From: Limonium bicolor
Lineage: Eukaryota > Streptophyta > Magnoliopsida > Caryophyllales > Plumbaginaceae
Length of the DNA stretch: 64,000 bases
Assembly: GCA_023374045.1 (NCBI GenBank)
Contig: CM041776.1
Coordinates: 283,649,999 to 283,713,998 of the forward strand
Direction of reading: 5' to 3'
Part shown: piece after piece, positions 11,376 through 21,640 of the stretch
Numbering within the stretch: the stretch's first letter is position 1
How the letters are laid out: the number at the start of each line of letters is the position of its first letter
Translations under genes and position numbers: made by a program
The notes under the pieces: model-generated
Seen by the model: the letters and a program-made list of their open reading frames with translations, nothing else
The model's database searches: none
Told to the model about the DNA's origin: nothing

Positions 11376-12262
11376 TAAATGTCTCCCTATCAAATTCAAT
11401 CTCAATCATCACTGAACCAATAAGGTATTGTTATACAAAATCACTTTTAAATATAGACAAACATACGAATAATAATTATCAGGGTATATAGCTCTTGTAC
11501 TACAAGTACTTTCTTAAACAATTCTTGGTGCTATATCTTCATGATTCTTCTAGAATCATTATACAATGTAAACGTCGTACTGAAAAAATTGATCAAATAA
11601 GTTCACCAAGTGTTACATCATCTTTAGATCAGAATTCTGGCTCAATATTTTTCTTCTTAATATATTATCCTAATTTTATGGCATAATGTCAATATCATAT
11701 CATATTAAAGTTTAAAAATTAAGGCGCAATGCCCAACAAACCATATTATAATTAAATTTGTTAAGGTGTGATGCATTTTATGTCATATTATAATCGAAAT
11801 ACAATGAATAAACAAAATTATGAAACTAGGAATTATACACTTTGAACAAAAGTAATTTCAATAATATATACATTTTATAAATATTCAAATAAATCATGAC
11901 GTGATGTCTCATAATTTATGATATACCTAAAATTTAAAGCAATGTATTTGTATGATATCTTTTTTTTGCGCCATATTAATTTCAAATAACATTTTACAAC
12001 AATTTTCTTTTCTATGTATTTTTATGAACTACATTTATATGTCATCATACGAACTTTGAACTTTCAATATTTTGAATAATAAAGTTAAAAGCAAGATAAC
12101 CAGGAGCTATTCTCAACTTATGAAAACATGTTACAGGTTCAACACCCCATCGTATAGTTGTACTAGGATTATACTCTTAAAAAATTGAATAATAAAAATC
12201 AAAGAAAAAAATGAGCGATACGCAAGTTTATGCCTTGCTCTGTCTTAAATGTGACAGAGACG
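11376..12262. other. AT-rich intergenic DNA, nothing recognised
   Basis: Strongly AT-rich; a short open frame at 11495-11686 has no recognisable domain and AT-biased composition. Confidence 0.4.
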
Positions 12263-12801
12263 GGTCGTTTGGTTCTTGGAATGTTAATTCCTGGAATAGC
12301 ATTCCTGGAATAGAATTCCGAGAATAGAATATGACATCGTTTGGTTGTTATGATAGAAATACCTGGAATTTGATGGTTTCTTTGTTTGGTTGCCAGAATA
12401 ATGATAGGAATAGACTTGGAATAAGTATCAAGTTCCTAATAAATCATTGACATTTAACACGTTATTATTAGTTGTATGTTCAACTTTTAATTATATAAGA
12501 ACCCAAAAAATAAGTCAATAAATTATTTTTAAAATTTCTATTTAAATTTTCTGGATAATATTAAATTGATATTATGAATATAAATTTGTAATTATTGAGC
12601 ATGTAGAATGTAAAAGGAAACATTAAACATATTATATATTAGCATGTAATATGTAAGTGATTAATATAAACTAGTTCGTTTACGAAGTGAACTGGATCTC
12701 AAAAGGTCATAAAAAATATTACTAAGTATTTAAATGTAGTAAAACATTCTACACAAAAAATAATAAAAATAACAATGTAAACTTTCACAACTAGATCAAA
12801 C
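12263..12801. repeat. Copy 1 of a ~793-bp tandem unit
   Basis: It begins GGTCGTTTGGTTCTTGGAAT and is nearly identical to 13056-13675. It lacks a ~70-bp AT-rich stretch found in copy 2 near 13292-13362. 12802-13055 is the rest of the first unit. GTTTGGTT/TTGGAAT motifs are common in plant small DNA transposons, but I cannot define terminal inverted repeats. Confidence 0.8.
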
Positions 12802-13055
12802 AAATAAATAAATAGCAAATTTATTCAAAACAAAAAGATAAAGTGTCACATAGAAATGATTTTGAGAGCGAAGCAAAATTTGAAGAATAACAAGTTTGAG
12901 AAAAAAGTATAGGATAAAAATAGAAGATAAATAATTAGTTGCATTTATATTGGTGGAAATTATGAAAATATCTGTATTTATAATTATTTATCACGTCTGA
13001 AGTGACGGAAGGAGCCTGCAACTCATTTGGAATTGCAATTCCTAGCTAAAATTCA

Positions 13056-13675
13056 GGTCGTTTGGTTCTTGGAATGTTAATTCATGGAATAGCATTCCTG
13101 GAATAGAATCCCGAGAATAGAATATGACATCGTTTGGTTATTATGATAGAAATACCTGGAATTTGATGGTTTCTTTGTTTGGTTGCCAGAATAATGATAG
13201 GAATAGACTTGGAATAAGTATCAAGTTACTAATAAATCATTGACATTTAACACGTTATTATTAGTTGTATGTTCAACTTTTAATTATATAAATTAAATTG
13301 AGAATTTGTAAAAATATATTTGATAAATAATAATTGATAAATTTTACTTGTCATAATTATAAGAACCCACAAAATAAGTCAATAAATTATTTTTAAAATT
13401 TCTCTTAATTTCTATTTAAATTTTCTGGATAACATTAAATTGATATTATGAATATAAACTTGTAATTATTGAGCATGTAGAATGTAAAAGGAAACATTAA
13501 ACATATTATATATTAGCATGTAATATGTATGTGATTAATATAAACTAGTTCGTTTACGAAGTGAACTGGATCTCAAAAGGTCATAAAAAATATTACTAAG
13601 TATTCAAATGTAGTAAAACATTCTACACAAAAAATAACAAAAATAACAATGTAAACTTTCATAACTAGATCAAAC
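13056..13675. repeat. Copy 2 of a ~793-bp tandem unit, truncated
   Basis: It matches copy 1 with only scattered single differences, so the duplication is recent. It stops at about 13675, immediately before the palindrome array. Confidence 0.8.
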
Positions 13676-13690
13676 CAAATAAAAAATTTA

Positions 13691-14814
13691 GGCATCATGC
13701 CAGTTATTAATTTTACATAAGGCATCGTGCCAGTTATTAATTTCACGTGAGACATCATGCCAAATATTCAATATCACGTGAGACATCACGCCAGAATTTG
13801 TTTATTATTAATTATTTCATTCATTTCGTAGTGTTTAATTTATTCAGTTTCTTTAATATTTATTTATTCATTCATTTATTTATTTCATTGTTTATTTATT
13901 TCGCTGTTTATTTTATTATGTATCGTGTGAGGCATTGTGCCTGTAATTAAAATCACACGAGGCATTGTGCCAGATATAGATATCACGTGAGGCATCGTGC
14001 CAGATTTATTTATCACGTGAGGCATCGTGCCAGATTTACTTATCACGTGAGGCATCGTGCCAGATTTATTTATCACGTGAGGCATCGTGCCTGATCTTAT
14101 TGTTATTTAATATTTCCATTTATTATACATTATTTATTTATTTTGTTTTGATATATGGTTCAAATTTTATTTGTTTATTATTATTTATAATGCTTATATC
14201 ACTACATACGGCATTGCGCCTGTTAAATTTTAATTTGTAAATCATTAAGGCATTATGCCGGAAAGCTTTTGATGCTATATAAAAGCGATGTTCTGAAAAC
14301 GATACATGTATAATCGTTTCTATATAGTTTATTTATGACAAAAGTGTTTAAGAATGGTCAACATTACCAAAATGTAAAGGGCATTGTGCCTGAAAGTTTA
14401 ATTTTGATATGATATAAAAGGTATCACACCTGAAAACTTTAATTTTGATATAATATGATATTGGCATTGCGCCAGAAATCATTATAATATATGAAAAAGA
14501 AATGATATTGAGTAGATCACTCGTCGAAAAGATGGTATAACACCTGGTTAATTCATATGCAGCCGTATTTATATATTTATTTTTGTACGAGGTGAGCATT
14601 GTATTATGCTTTATGAAGAATCATGATGGTATAGCACCAGTGAAAATTTATGATAGATAGTTGTTCAAAAAAAAAATCTAATTAAGCGACATCGTATAAT
14701 AATTGTATGTTCATATGTCAAGTTTTGACCTCTATGATGGTTACATCGCTATATAGGGCATTGTGCCTGTTAAGTTTGATTTTGGTATTATTTATAGAAA
14801 AAAAGGCACCGTGC
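13691..14814 (+). repeat. Array of GGCA-loop-TGCC palindromes, partly with CACGTG
   Basis: More than fifteen short palindromes of the form GGCATCGTGCC / GGCATTGTGCC / GGCATTGCGCC occur, with variants GGTATCACACC, GGTATAACACC and GGTATAGCACC whose outer bases still pair. At 13980-14090 they sit in a regular ~30-bp tandem array, each preceded by the palindrome TCACGTGA; CACGTG occurs six times between 13740 and 14080. The array occupies the place where gag of the downstream copia element would be expected. Open frames inside are by-products. Confidence 0.8.
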
Positions 14815-14942
14815 CGGAAAGTTTTCAGTTCTGATATTAAAATGATGTCATAAAAACGATACCTATAGGATCGTTCCTAATATTTGTTTATTTTATTTAT
14901 ATGACAGATTGTAATAATAATTACCATTGAAGAATTTCATTG

Positions 14943-17621
14943 ATGGATGGTGAAGATGTATGTCTTATTGATAGTGCTGCAACGCACACAATTCTTAAGA
15001 GTAAGAAATATTTTTCTTATTTACTAAATTATGCGCCAAAGGTTACTACCATATCAGGTAGTACGAGTATTGTTGAAGGGTCTGGAAAAGCAACCATTAC
15101 TCTACCTAAGGGAACAAAAATATGCATTGAAAATGCATTATTTTCCAGCACGTCTCAAAGAAACCTGTTGAGTTTCATTGATATACGCCGGAATGGGTAT
15201 CACATTGAGACGGGGAATGATGGAAATATTGAATATATTGGCATCACAAAAGTGATAGCTGGAAAGAGACAAATGTTGGAAAAGCTAGTTGCTATTTCCT
15301 CTGGGTTGTACCCTGCGTATATTAATACAACAGAAATACATGTTGTTGAAAAACTGAAATATTTTGATGATTTCAAAACTTGGCATGACCGGTTAGGCCA
15401 TCCCGGTTCCATCATGATGCGAAGAATTATGGAAAATTCATGTGGTCATATGTTGAAAAACAAAAAGTTTCTTCAACTAAATAGTTTTCCGTGTATTGCT
15501 TGTTCTCAAGGAAAACTAATTATAAGGCCATCACCAGTTAAACTCGAGATAAAGCCGATTGCTTTTCTCGAAAGGATTCAGGGTGATATATGTGGACCTA
15601 TCCATCCACCATGTGGACCATTTAGATATTTTCTGGTTTTGATAGATGCATCAACCAGATGGTCACATGTTAGCTTATTATCAACCCGTAATATGGCATT
15701 TGCAAGATTATTGGCTCAGTTGATTCGATTGCGAGCAAATTTTCCTGATAATCAAATCAAATCCATACGCATGGATAATGCTGGTGAATTTACCTCCAAG
15801 GCCTTCAATGACTATTGCATGTCCATTGGAATAACCATTGAACATCCAGTAGCTCATGTGCATACCCAAAATGGTTTGGCAGAATCTTTGATCAAACGTC
15901 TGCAGTTAATTGCAAGACCGTTACTAATGAGATCAAAACTCCCAGTATCTGCGTGGGGACATGCTATATTACATGCAGCTACCTTGATTCGCATCAGGCC
16001 AACAAGCTTTAATAAGTTGTCACCATTACAAATGGTTACGGGTCAAGAACCCAATATCTCTCACCTGAGGATTTTCGGTTGTGCGGTATATGTTCCTATA
16101 CCTCCACCGCAAAGAACCAAAATGGGACCTCAAAGAAGAATGGGAATATATGTTGGGCTTGAATCTGCCTCAATTATTAGATATCTCGAGCCAACAACTG
16201 GGGACTTGTTTACAGCTCGATTTGCTGACTGTCATTTTGATGAGTCACATTTCCCATCATTAGGGGGAGAAAATAAGCAATTGGTAAAGGAGATTACATG
16301 GAACGAACCATCATTACTACATTACGATCCTCGCACTAAGCAATGTGAACAAGATGTTCAACATATTATTAATCTCCAAAAGCTGGCAAACCAATTGCCT
16401 GATGCATTTACTGACCTAAATCAGGTGACACAGTCGTATGTGCCAGCTAAAAATGCTCCCGCTAAAATTGATGTCCATGGAGGACAGGTTGCAAATGAGT
16501 CTAACACACGTATAAAACGTGGTAGACCAGTCGGTTCCAAAGATAAAAACCCTCGAAAACGAAAGGGATGCATTAAAGATGGTCTAAGTGAAAAGGGTGA
16601 GACTCTTGAAGAGTCCGTAGACATGACAGTTGCAGAAATGCAGAAAAATCAGGTACCTGAAACAAATATTGATAATGAAGAGATCTCTATCAACTATGTC
16701 ATGACTGGAATTCGATGGAACCGACATGAAATTGACGTCGATGAAACTTTTGCATATAATGTAGCGCTACAAGTTATGAATAATGAAGAGGATCATGAAC
16801 CAAAGTCTGTTGAAGAATGCAGACAAAGAAATGATTGGCCAAAATGGAAAGATGCTATTGAAGCAGAATTAAACTCACTTCGAAAACGTGAGGTTTTTGG
16901 ACCAGTGGTCCACACACCCAGTAAGATAAAACCAGTTGGTTATAAATGGGTGTTTGTGCGAAAAAGAAACGAGCAAAATGAAATTGTGAGATACAAAGCT
17001 CGTCTAGTGGCACAAGGTTTTAGTCAAAGACCTGGTATTGACTATGAAGAAACTTATTCCCCAGTTATGGATGCCACAAGTTTTAGATACTTGATTAGTT
17101 TGGCAGTCCAAGAAAATCTTGAGTTTCGTTTAATGGATGTGGTTACAGCCTATCTATATGGATCGCTTGATAGCGACATTTATATGAGGCTACCAGAGGG
17201 ATTTAAATTGCCCGAAGCATTTAAATCAAGCTCTAGAGAAAAGTTCTCTATTAAATTGAATAAATCCCTCTATGGACTAAAGCAGTCGGGCCGTATGTGG
17301 TATAATCGCCTTAGCGACTTCTTGCTTAAGAAAGGCTATAAGAATGACTCGATTTGTCCCTGTATATTCATAAGGAAAAGTGGATCTGGGATTGTCATAA
17401 TTGCAGTCTATGTTGATGACCTCAACATAATTGGAACATCTGCAGAACTTCAACAAGCTGTTGAATGTTTAAAGTCAGAATTTGAAATGAAAGATCTTGG
17501 TAAGACAAAGTTCTGCTTAGGACTGCAACTCGAGCATTCACCAAGTGGGGTATTCCTACACCAGACTCAATATATTACAAAGGTGTTGAAAGATTTTATA
17601 TGGATCATGCTCATCCGTTGA
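14943..17621 (+). CDS. Ty1/copia pol: protease, integrase, reverse transcriptase
   Basis: This is a polyprotein for copia retrotransposition. In order: protease with CLIDSAATHTIL near residues 8-18; GAG-pre-integrase zinc motif WHDRLGH...CIACSQGK near 147-190; integrase core with D (GDICGP), D (MDNAGEF) and E (GLAES); and reverse transcriptase with YKWVFVRKR, FRLMDVVTAYLYG, SLYGLKQSGRMWY and YVDD near 17411. The ATG at 14943 is the first in frame; a TTG precedes it. Protease begins at the very N terminus, so gag is missing or separately encoded upstream, where only palindromes are seen. The frame shifts near 17590-17597 and stops at 17619. The shift is explained by one lost A in GAAAGATTT, because the RNase H continues in the next frame. 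Otherwise no premature stops: a young copy. Confidence 0.93.
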   Translation: MDGEDVCLIDSAATHTILKSKKYFSYLLNYAPKVTTISGSTSIVEGSGKATITLPKGTKICIENALFSSTSQRNLLSFIDIRRNGYHIETGNDGNIEYIGITKVIAGKRQMLEKLVAISSGLYPAYINTTEIHVVEKLKYFDDFKTWHDRLGHPGSIMMRRIMENSCGHMLKNKKFLQLNSFPCIACSQGKLIIRPSPVKLEIKPIAFLERIQGDICGPIHPPCGPFRYFLVLIDASTRWSHVSLLSTRNMAFARLLAQLIRLRANFPDNQIKSIRMDNAGEFTSKAFNDYCMSIGITIEHPVAHVHTQNGLAESLIKRLQLIARPLLMRSKLPVSAWGHAILHAATLIRIRPTSFNKLSPLQMVTGQEPNISHLRIFGCAVYVPIPPPQRTKMGPQRRMGIYVGLESASIIRYLEPTTGDLFTARFADCHFDESHFPSLGGENKQLVKEITWNEPSLLHYDPRTKQCEQDVQHIINLQKLANQLPDAFTDLNQVTQSYVPAKNAPAKIDVHGGQVANESNTRIKRGRPVGSKDKNPRKRKGCIKDGLSEKGETLEESVDMTVAEMQKNQVPETNIDNEEISINYVMTGIRWNRHEIDVDETFAYNVALQVMNNEEDHEPKSVEECRQRNDWPKWKDAIEAELNSLRKREVFGPVVHTPSKIKPVGYKWVFVRKRNEQNEIVRYKARLVAQGFSQRPGIDYEETYSPVMDATSFRYLISLAVQENLEFRLMDVVTAYLYGSLDSDIYMRLPEGFKLPEAFKSSSREKFSIKLNKSLYGLKQSGRMWYNRLSDFLLKKGYKNDSICPCIFIRKSGSGIVIIAVYVDDLNIIGTSAELQQAVECLKSEFEMKDLGKTKFCLGLQLEHSPSGVFLHQTQYITKVLKDFIWIMLIR

Positions 17622-18409
17622 GCTCCCCAATGGTTGTTAGGTCCCTAGATGTAAACAAGGACCCATTTAGACCCCGGGAAAGTGACGAAAAGTTACTTGG
17701 TCCTGAAGTCCCATATCTAAGTGCCATTGGAGCATTAATGTACTTGGCGAGTCATACTCGACCTGATATAGCATTCTCAGTAAATCTATTAGCAAGATAT
17801 AGTGCTGCTCCAACCAAAAGACATTGGAATGGTGTTAAACATGTACTTCGTTATCTTCGAGGTACAATGGATATGGGGTTATTCTTTCCAAAGACACCTA
17901 AGTCTGGTCTAGTAGGTTACGCTGATGCTGGCTACCTATCTGATCCCCACAAGGCAAGGTCACAAACAGGTTATGTATTTACTCATGGAGGTACGGCCAT
18001 ATCATGGAAGTCTATAAAGCAAACGAGTGTCGCCACCTCCTCTAATCATGCAGAAATTCTAGCAATGCACGAAGCCAGCCGAGAATGTGTTTGGTTGAGG
18101 TCCATGATCCAGCATGTACAAGAGACGTGTGGCCTATCTTTTGATCAGAAAATTCCCACGACATTATATGAAGACAATGCTGCCTGTATAGCCCAGATGA
18201 GAGACGGGTACATCAAAGGAGATAGAACGAAGCACATATCTCCCAAGTTTTTCTACACCCATGAGCTTCAGAAGAATGGAGAAATTGATATACAACAAAT
18301 CCGTTCAAGCGAGAATTTGGCAGATATATTCACCAAGTCACTTCCAACTTCAACTTTCGAAAAGTTAATCCGCAAGATTGGGCTATGTAGACTCAGAGAC
18401 TTGAAGTGA
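17600..18409 (+). CDS. Ty1/copia RNase H and C terminus of pol, frameshifted
   Basis: Continuation of the copia polyprotein in the next frame. It contains the end of reverse transcriptase (YLSAIGALMYLASHTRPDI, LARYSAAPTKRHWNGVKH) and the copia RNase H with YADAGYLSDPHKARSQTGY (first acidic residue), SSNHAEILAMHEASRECVWL, LYEDNAACI and RTKHISPKFFYTHEL, then SENLADIFTKSLP. The end at 18407-18409 is the natural pol stop; the 3' untranslated part and polypurine tract follow within 130 bases. All RNase H acidic residues I can locate are present. Confidence 0.92.
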   Translation: MDHAHPLSSPMVVRSLDVNKDPFRPRESDEKLLGPEVPYLSAIGALMYLASHTRPDIAFSVNLLARYSAAPTKRHWNGVKHVLRYLRGTMDMGLFFPKTPKSGLVGYADAGYLSDPHKARSQTGYVFTHGGTAISWKSIKQTSVATSSNHAEILAMHEASRECVWLRSMIQHVQETCGLSFDQKIPTTLYEDNAACIAQMRDGYIKGDRTKHISPKFFYTHELQKNGEIDIQQIRSSENLADIFTKSLPTSTFEKLIRKIGLCRLRDLK

Positions 18410-18533
18410 CGTTTAGTTCAGGGGGAGAACTTATGATTGCACTCTTTTTTCCTTAGTCTTGGTTTTTATCCCACTGGGTTTTTCCAAGCAAGGTTTTTAA
18501 CGAGGCAATCAATATCGGACATTCAAGGGGGAG

Positions 18534-18684
18534 TGTTATATATTATATATATTTAGTGAATGTCCATATTGCCCTTTTCGGGTTATCCCATACTCTCTAT
18601 AAATAGAGACCATTGTACTCAGTTGTAAAGTGAATCAAAACCTATATTACTGCTCTTTCTTTCTCTGTTCTCTCATTTCTAACA
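18534..18684 (+). repeat. 3' LTR of the copia element (151 bp)
   Basis: Starts TGTTATATATTATATATA and ends TTTCTAACA, giving the TGTTA...TAACA inverted termini. It is preceded directly by the polypurine tract AAGGGGGAG. A TATA-like CTATAAATAGAG lies at about 18596-18607, so the LTR carries its own promoter. Confidence 0.85.
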
Positions 18685-18689
18685 TATCA

Positions 18690-18870
18690 GACCTTTTGTA
18701 GAGAAATTCCCATCTGCACTCCATTTCCACATCACCTGATCTTCTTCTCTCCTTTTTCTAAATGTGTGAGATCTTGTTATGGAGTATTTATCCGGCAAAT
18801 CGAGTTTAGATGATCCTAATATAACTTTGAGCATTATCATAATGATGATACCGTGGGAAAACAAGTGGGT
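18690..18870 (-). pseudogene. LINE zf-RVT fragment
   Basis: The minus strand encodes EEDQVMWKWSADGNFSTKGLI, the pattern of the zinc-finger-like region at the C terminus of plant LINE reverse transcriptases (D..MWK.S.DG.FS.K). Only about 60 codons are left. The copia LTR directly abuts it, so the insertion probably removed or separated the rest. Confidence 0.5.
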
Positions 18871-19420
18871 GCCGTGATGATATTACCATTTTTTTCGGGT
18901 TTATAAAAATGAGTTTATTTGATAAGTTTATTTTTTTTCACTTCATATGTCATATGTATCAATTGTCATATAAAACTTTATTTTATTTTTGTATATTTTC
19001 TCTGTTACATACTTTTTCTCTTTATATTTTCTAATTTTAGCTAACAACTAACATTATCTATTAGCTCGCAGCTTAATAAAAGAATGAGACCATATTAAAG
19101 GTTAAGAGTGCATTTTTTGATAAGTGGGGCGGGTTTTGAACCTAGGACATGAAGTAAAGGTTAAGAGTGCTAATAATATATTATAAATGAGAAGAAGATA
19201 GACAGTAGAAAAGTATAATAAGAAAAAAAAACTGATTTTGTTATTTCAGTATAAGGATACAAGACAACTATTTGCATAGACTTTGATACATAAAAATACC
19301 CTAATGACTTAAGTAAATAATATGTAAGTTATTAAATAAAATATAAAGTCCTACAAAAATATATCGATCAACATATTAGTGATTTTTCTTTTCCTAAATA
19401 GTGTAGCTTTTGTGAAATTG
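18871..19420. other. AT-rich intergenic DNA, nothing recognised
   Basis: AT-rich, no credible open frame or repeat end. Confidence 0.4.
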
Positions 19421-19814
19421 TGTAACACCCCTACCGCTAATCCCATCATTATCTCACGATTACTTACCTTCGCAGCGGATATTATATACACAACGGTGGG
19501 TGTACATTGCCGTTAGTCACCCACGTGACTAACAAGGCCAATTACAAATACAACATACTATCGGTCTGATTAACTTGAATATATCGAGCACTCCATACAA
19601 GCACATACATCCTGTTCCTTAACCAAATCAACCCAAATACAATCATTACTTCAATTCTATACCGAGTCTACTACAACCTTCAAACTGCCGATGAACTTCG
19701 GACTCACAATTCAACCATTACAATTACAAAATCAGTACAAAGGTTCTTAAATAACTACCCATGCTTAAGTAGCAACCCCGTCCTACTCTCGAACGGTATT
19801 CGACTCCAAAGTAC

Positions 19815-19862
19815 CTGTAAATAAAAAAAAAACAGCGCCCCAAGGGGCTCAGCAAAAGCTGC
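19815..19862 (-). promoter_or_regulatory. Conserved paired hairpins followed by T-rich CAG (minus)
   Basis: On the minus strand: AGC...GCT stem, GCCCC TT GGGGC stem, then TTTTTTTTTATTTACAG|GTAC. Same module as 6004-6050. Confidence 0.5.
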
Positions 19863-20230
19863 ATATGAAATTCACTTACCCCGCGTGCTAACGGGGGTAC
19901 GCCGACTACTTTGTCGAGAGCATGGGATTCGTTTTGATACAATCAACATGCAAGATAGTAATACATTATATATGTACACTAGCACAAGCATTCAACATTC
20001 AAACATGGAATACAATTCCTAACTAACACTTCAAGGTTGTTAGTTCATATCAACTTACTCTTAGGCCTTGAGGGTTTCTACCTCACTAATGCCTTAGTCA
20101 ATTATTCATTGTCTTACCCATTCTCTTGGGTTACTCTTACTCAAGCTCTCTTAGGTTCATAGATACTACAAGTCTCCATCTCGATTCTCCTTACTCAATT
20201 CTCTACTCTCGACGCTCAATTCACAATTCT

Positions 20231-20290
20231 CAATTTCAACACTAAATTCTCAATTTCAACACTAAATTCTCAATTTCAACACTAAATTCT
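20231..20290. repeat. 20-bp tandem repeat, three copies
   Basis: CAATTTCAACACTAAATTCT repeated three times perfectly, followed by a partial copy. Confidence 0.95.
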
Positions 20291-21456
20291 CAATTTCATA
20301 CTTAATTCTCGATTCTTGATTACATACTTACTGGATATCTTTTAAGTCATTACCCATGACCTCCGGGTAGAGTCATACACAAGACTCACCACCGGGCTTA
20401 CAAATACTAGTCTTACTCCCCCAGTTTCGACCCTACTCTGGGTCTAGCAAAGTGGGAAGGCTCGACCATCAACCGGAACTATACACTTAGCTCCTCAAAT
20501 ACTCAACGTCTGTATATCTACCGGACTACTCAATTTCCCAAATACTCCTTTCTCGGAGTTACATTTTAATCATAAAGATCAGCCTATAAGTATCTCTCTC
20601 GATATCCTCTAATAGCTTCAGGAATTATTTCAATTTCTAGTATTCTCAGATTTAAGGGTTTCCCCAATGTTTCGAATACTTTTATGTTCGGGACATTTTC
20701 TCAAATTAGATCGGATCCTCATATTGTGGATCGACTATCTCTAAAGGAGTGGATGGTCCTTTATATGTACGTTACTTTTCTCTTGAGTTCTTTTCTTAGA
20801 ACTATCATCATCCTCTAAGTAGAGGTTTACTATATCTTTCCACTCTTGTTTGTGTTCGTGGATTATTTCAATTCGGTCCTCCCACCGTTGTCAGGAGTTT
20901 ACTACTCCCGTACAACTCTCTCACGTTCTAGTGAGTTCATAGGTTGCATTATCGTTTCTTGGTTCGATAGTTTTCGTGTGTTTCTACGTTATCGTTATTT
21001 TGAGAAACGACTCTTTCTACGAGTCACTAACCACACAACACTCATTTACGAGTCGGTCCATATCACTGGGTTAGACCACACAATCTTTCCAGGGTGGTTA
21101 GTACACACATCATGCATCAAGATATACAAACAAGCAATAGAACATTTTTCATGCTTTTATCTTGATTAAGCCGGCAAACAAGCACACAAGTCAGTGTAGC
21201 ACGATTATCATACTTGGCATGAGAAAATTATACCTTACACCATGGGTTAACTTTACCGTGTCCTTACATTCCTCGGGTCTTACTCTCGAATCACTGATCA
21301 CATATCAAGTGGTTCTATTATTACGGTATGTAACTACTTTTAACCCCGTACTTACCCTGTTATCCCGTTAATCTTAGGTTCTTAGGGCATACTCTTCTTA
21401 TCATAATTACTCCACCAATGGCTTACTACTAATGCCACTTTTTTTTCTTTTTTTTG

Positions 21457-21640
21457 ACCCGACCGACCTTCCCAAGGTCGGTCCTAAGGTCGGTCGAAGT
21501 CAGAAGACTTTGGTTTTGCAATTTTCAACGCCGACCGACCTTCCCAAGGTCGGTCCTAAGGTCGGTCGAAGTCAGAAGACTAAGGATTTGAAGAATTCAG
21601 CGCGACCGACCCTACCAAGGTCGGTCTACCCCAGTACCCT
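21457..21640 (-). repeat. GC-rich palindromic repeat cluster in LTR
   Basis: GACCGACCTT...AAGGTCGGTC units, two of them nearly identical with the spacer GAAGTCAGAAGACT, and a third diverged. It is 2.1 kb from the LTR 5' end, the same relative position as in the other long LTRs. Confidence 0.85.

Larger units (their letters stand above)
14943..18684 (+). mobile_element. 5'-truncated Ty1/copia retrotransposon
   Basis: Pol (14943-18409), polypurine tract AAGGGGGAG (18525-18533) and a 151-bp 3' LTR (18534-18684). No matching 5' LTR (TGTTATATATTATATAT) is found upstream, and no gag. The element has therefore lost its 5' end, or the palindrome array is an unusual 5' region whose LTR was deleted. 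It inserted into a LINE fragment that resumes right after the LTR. Confidence 0.85.

Noticed and set aside
13691..14814. tRNA-like or bacterial REP/attC-type elements
   Set aside because: Stems are only 3-4 bp, no cloverleaf or integron context, and the surroundings are a plant retrotransposon.
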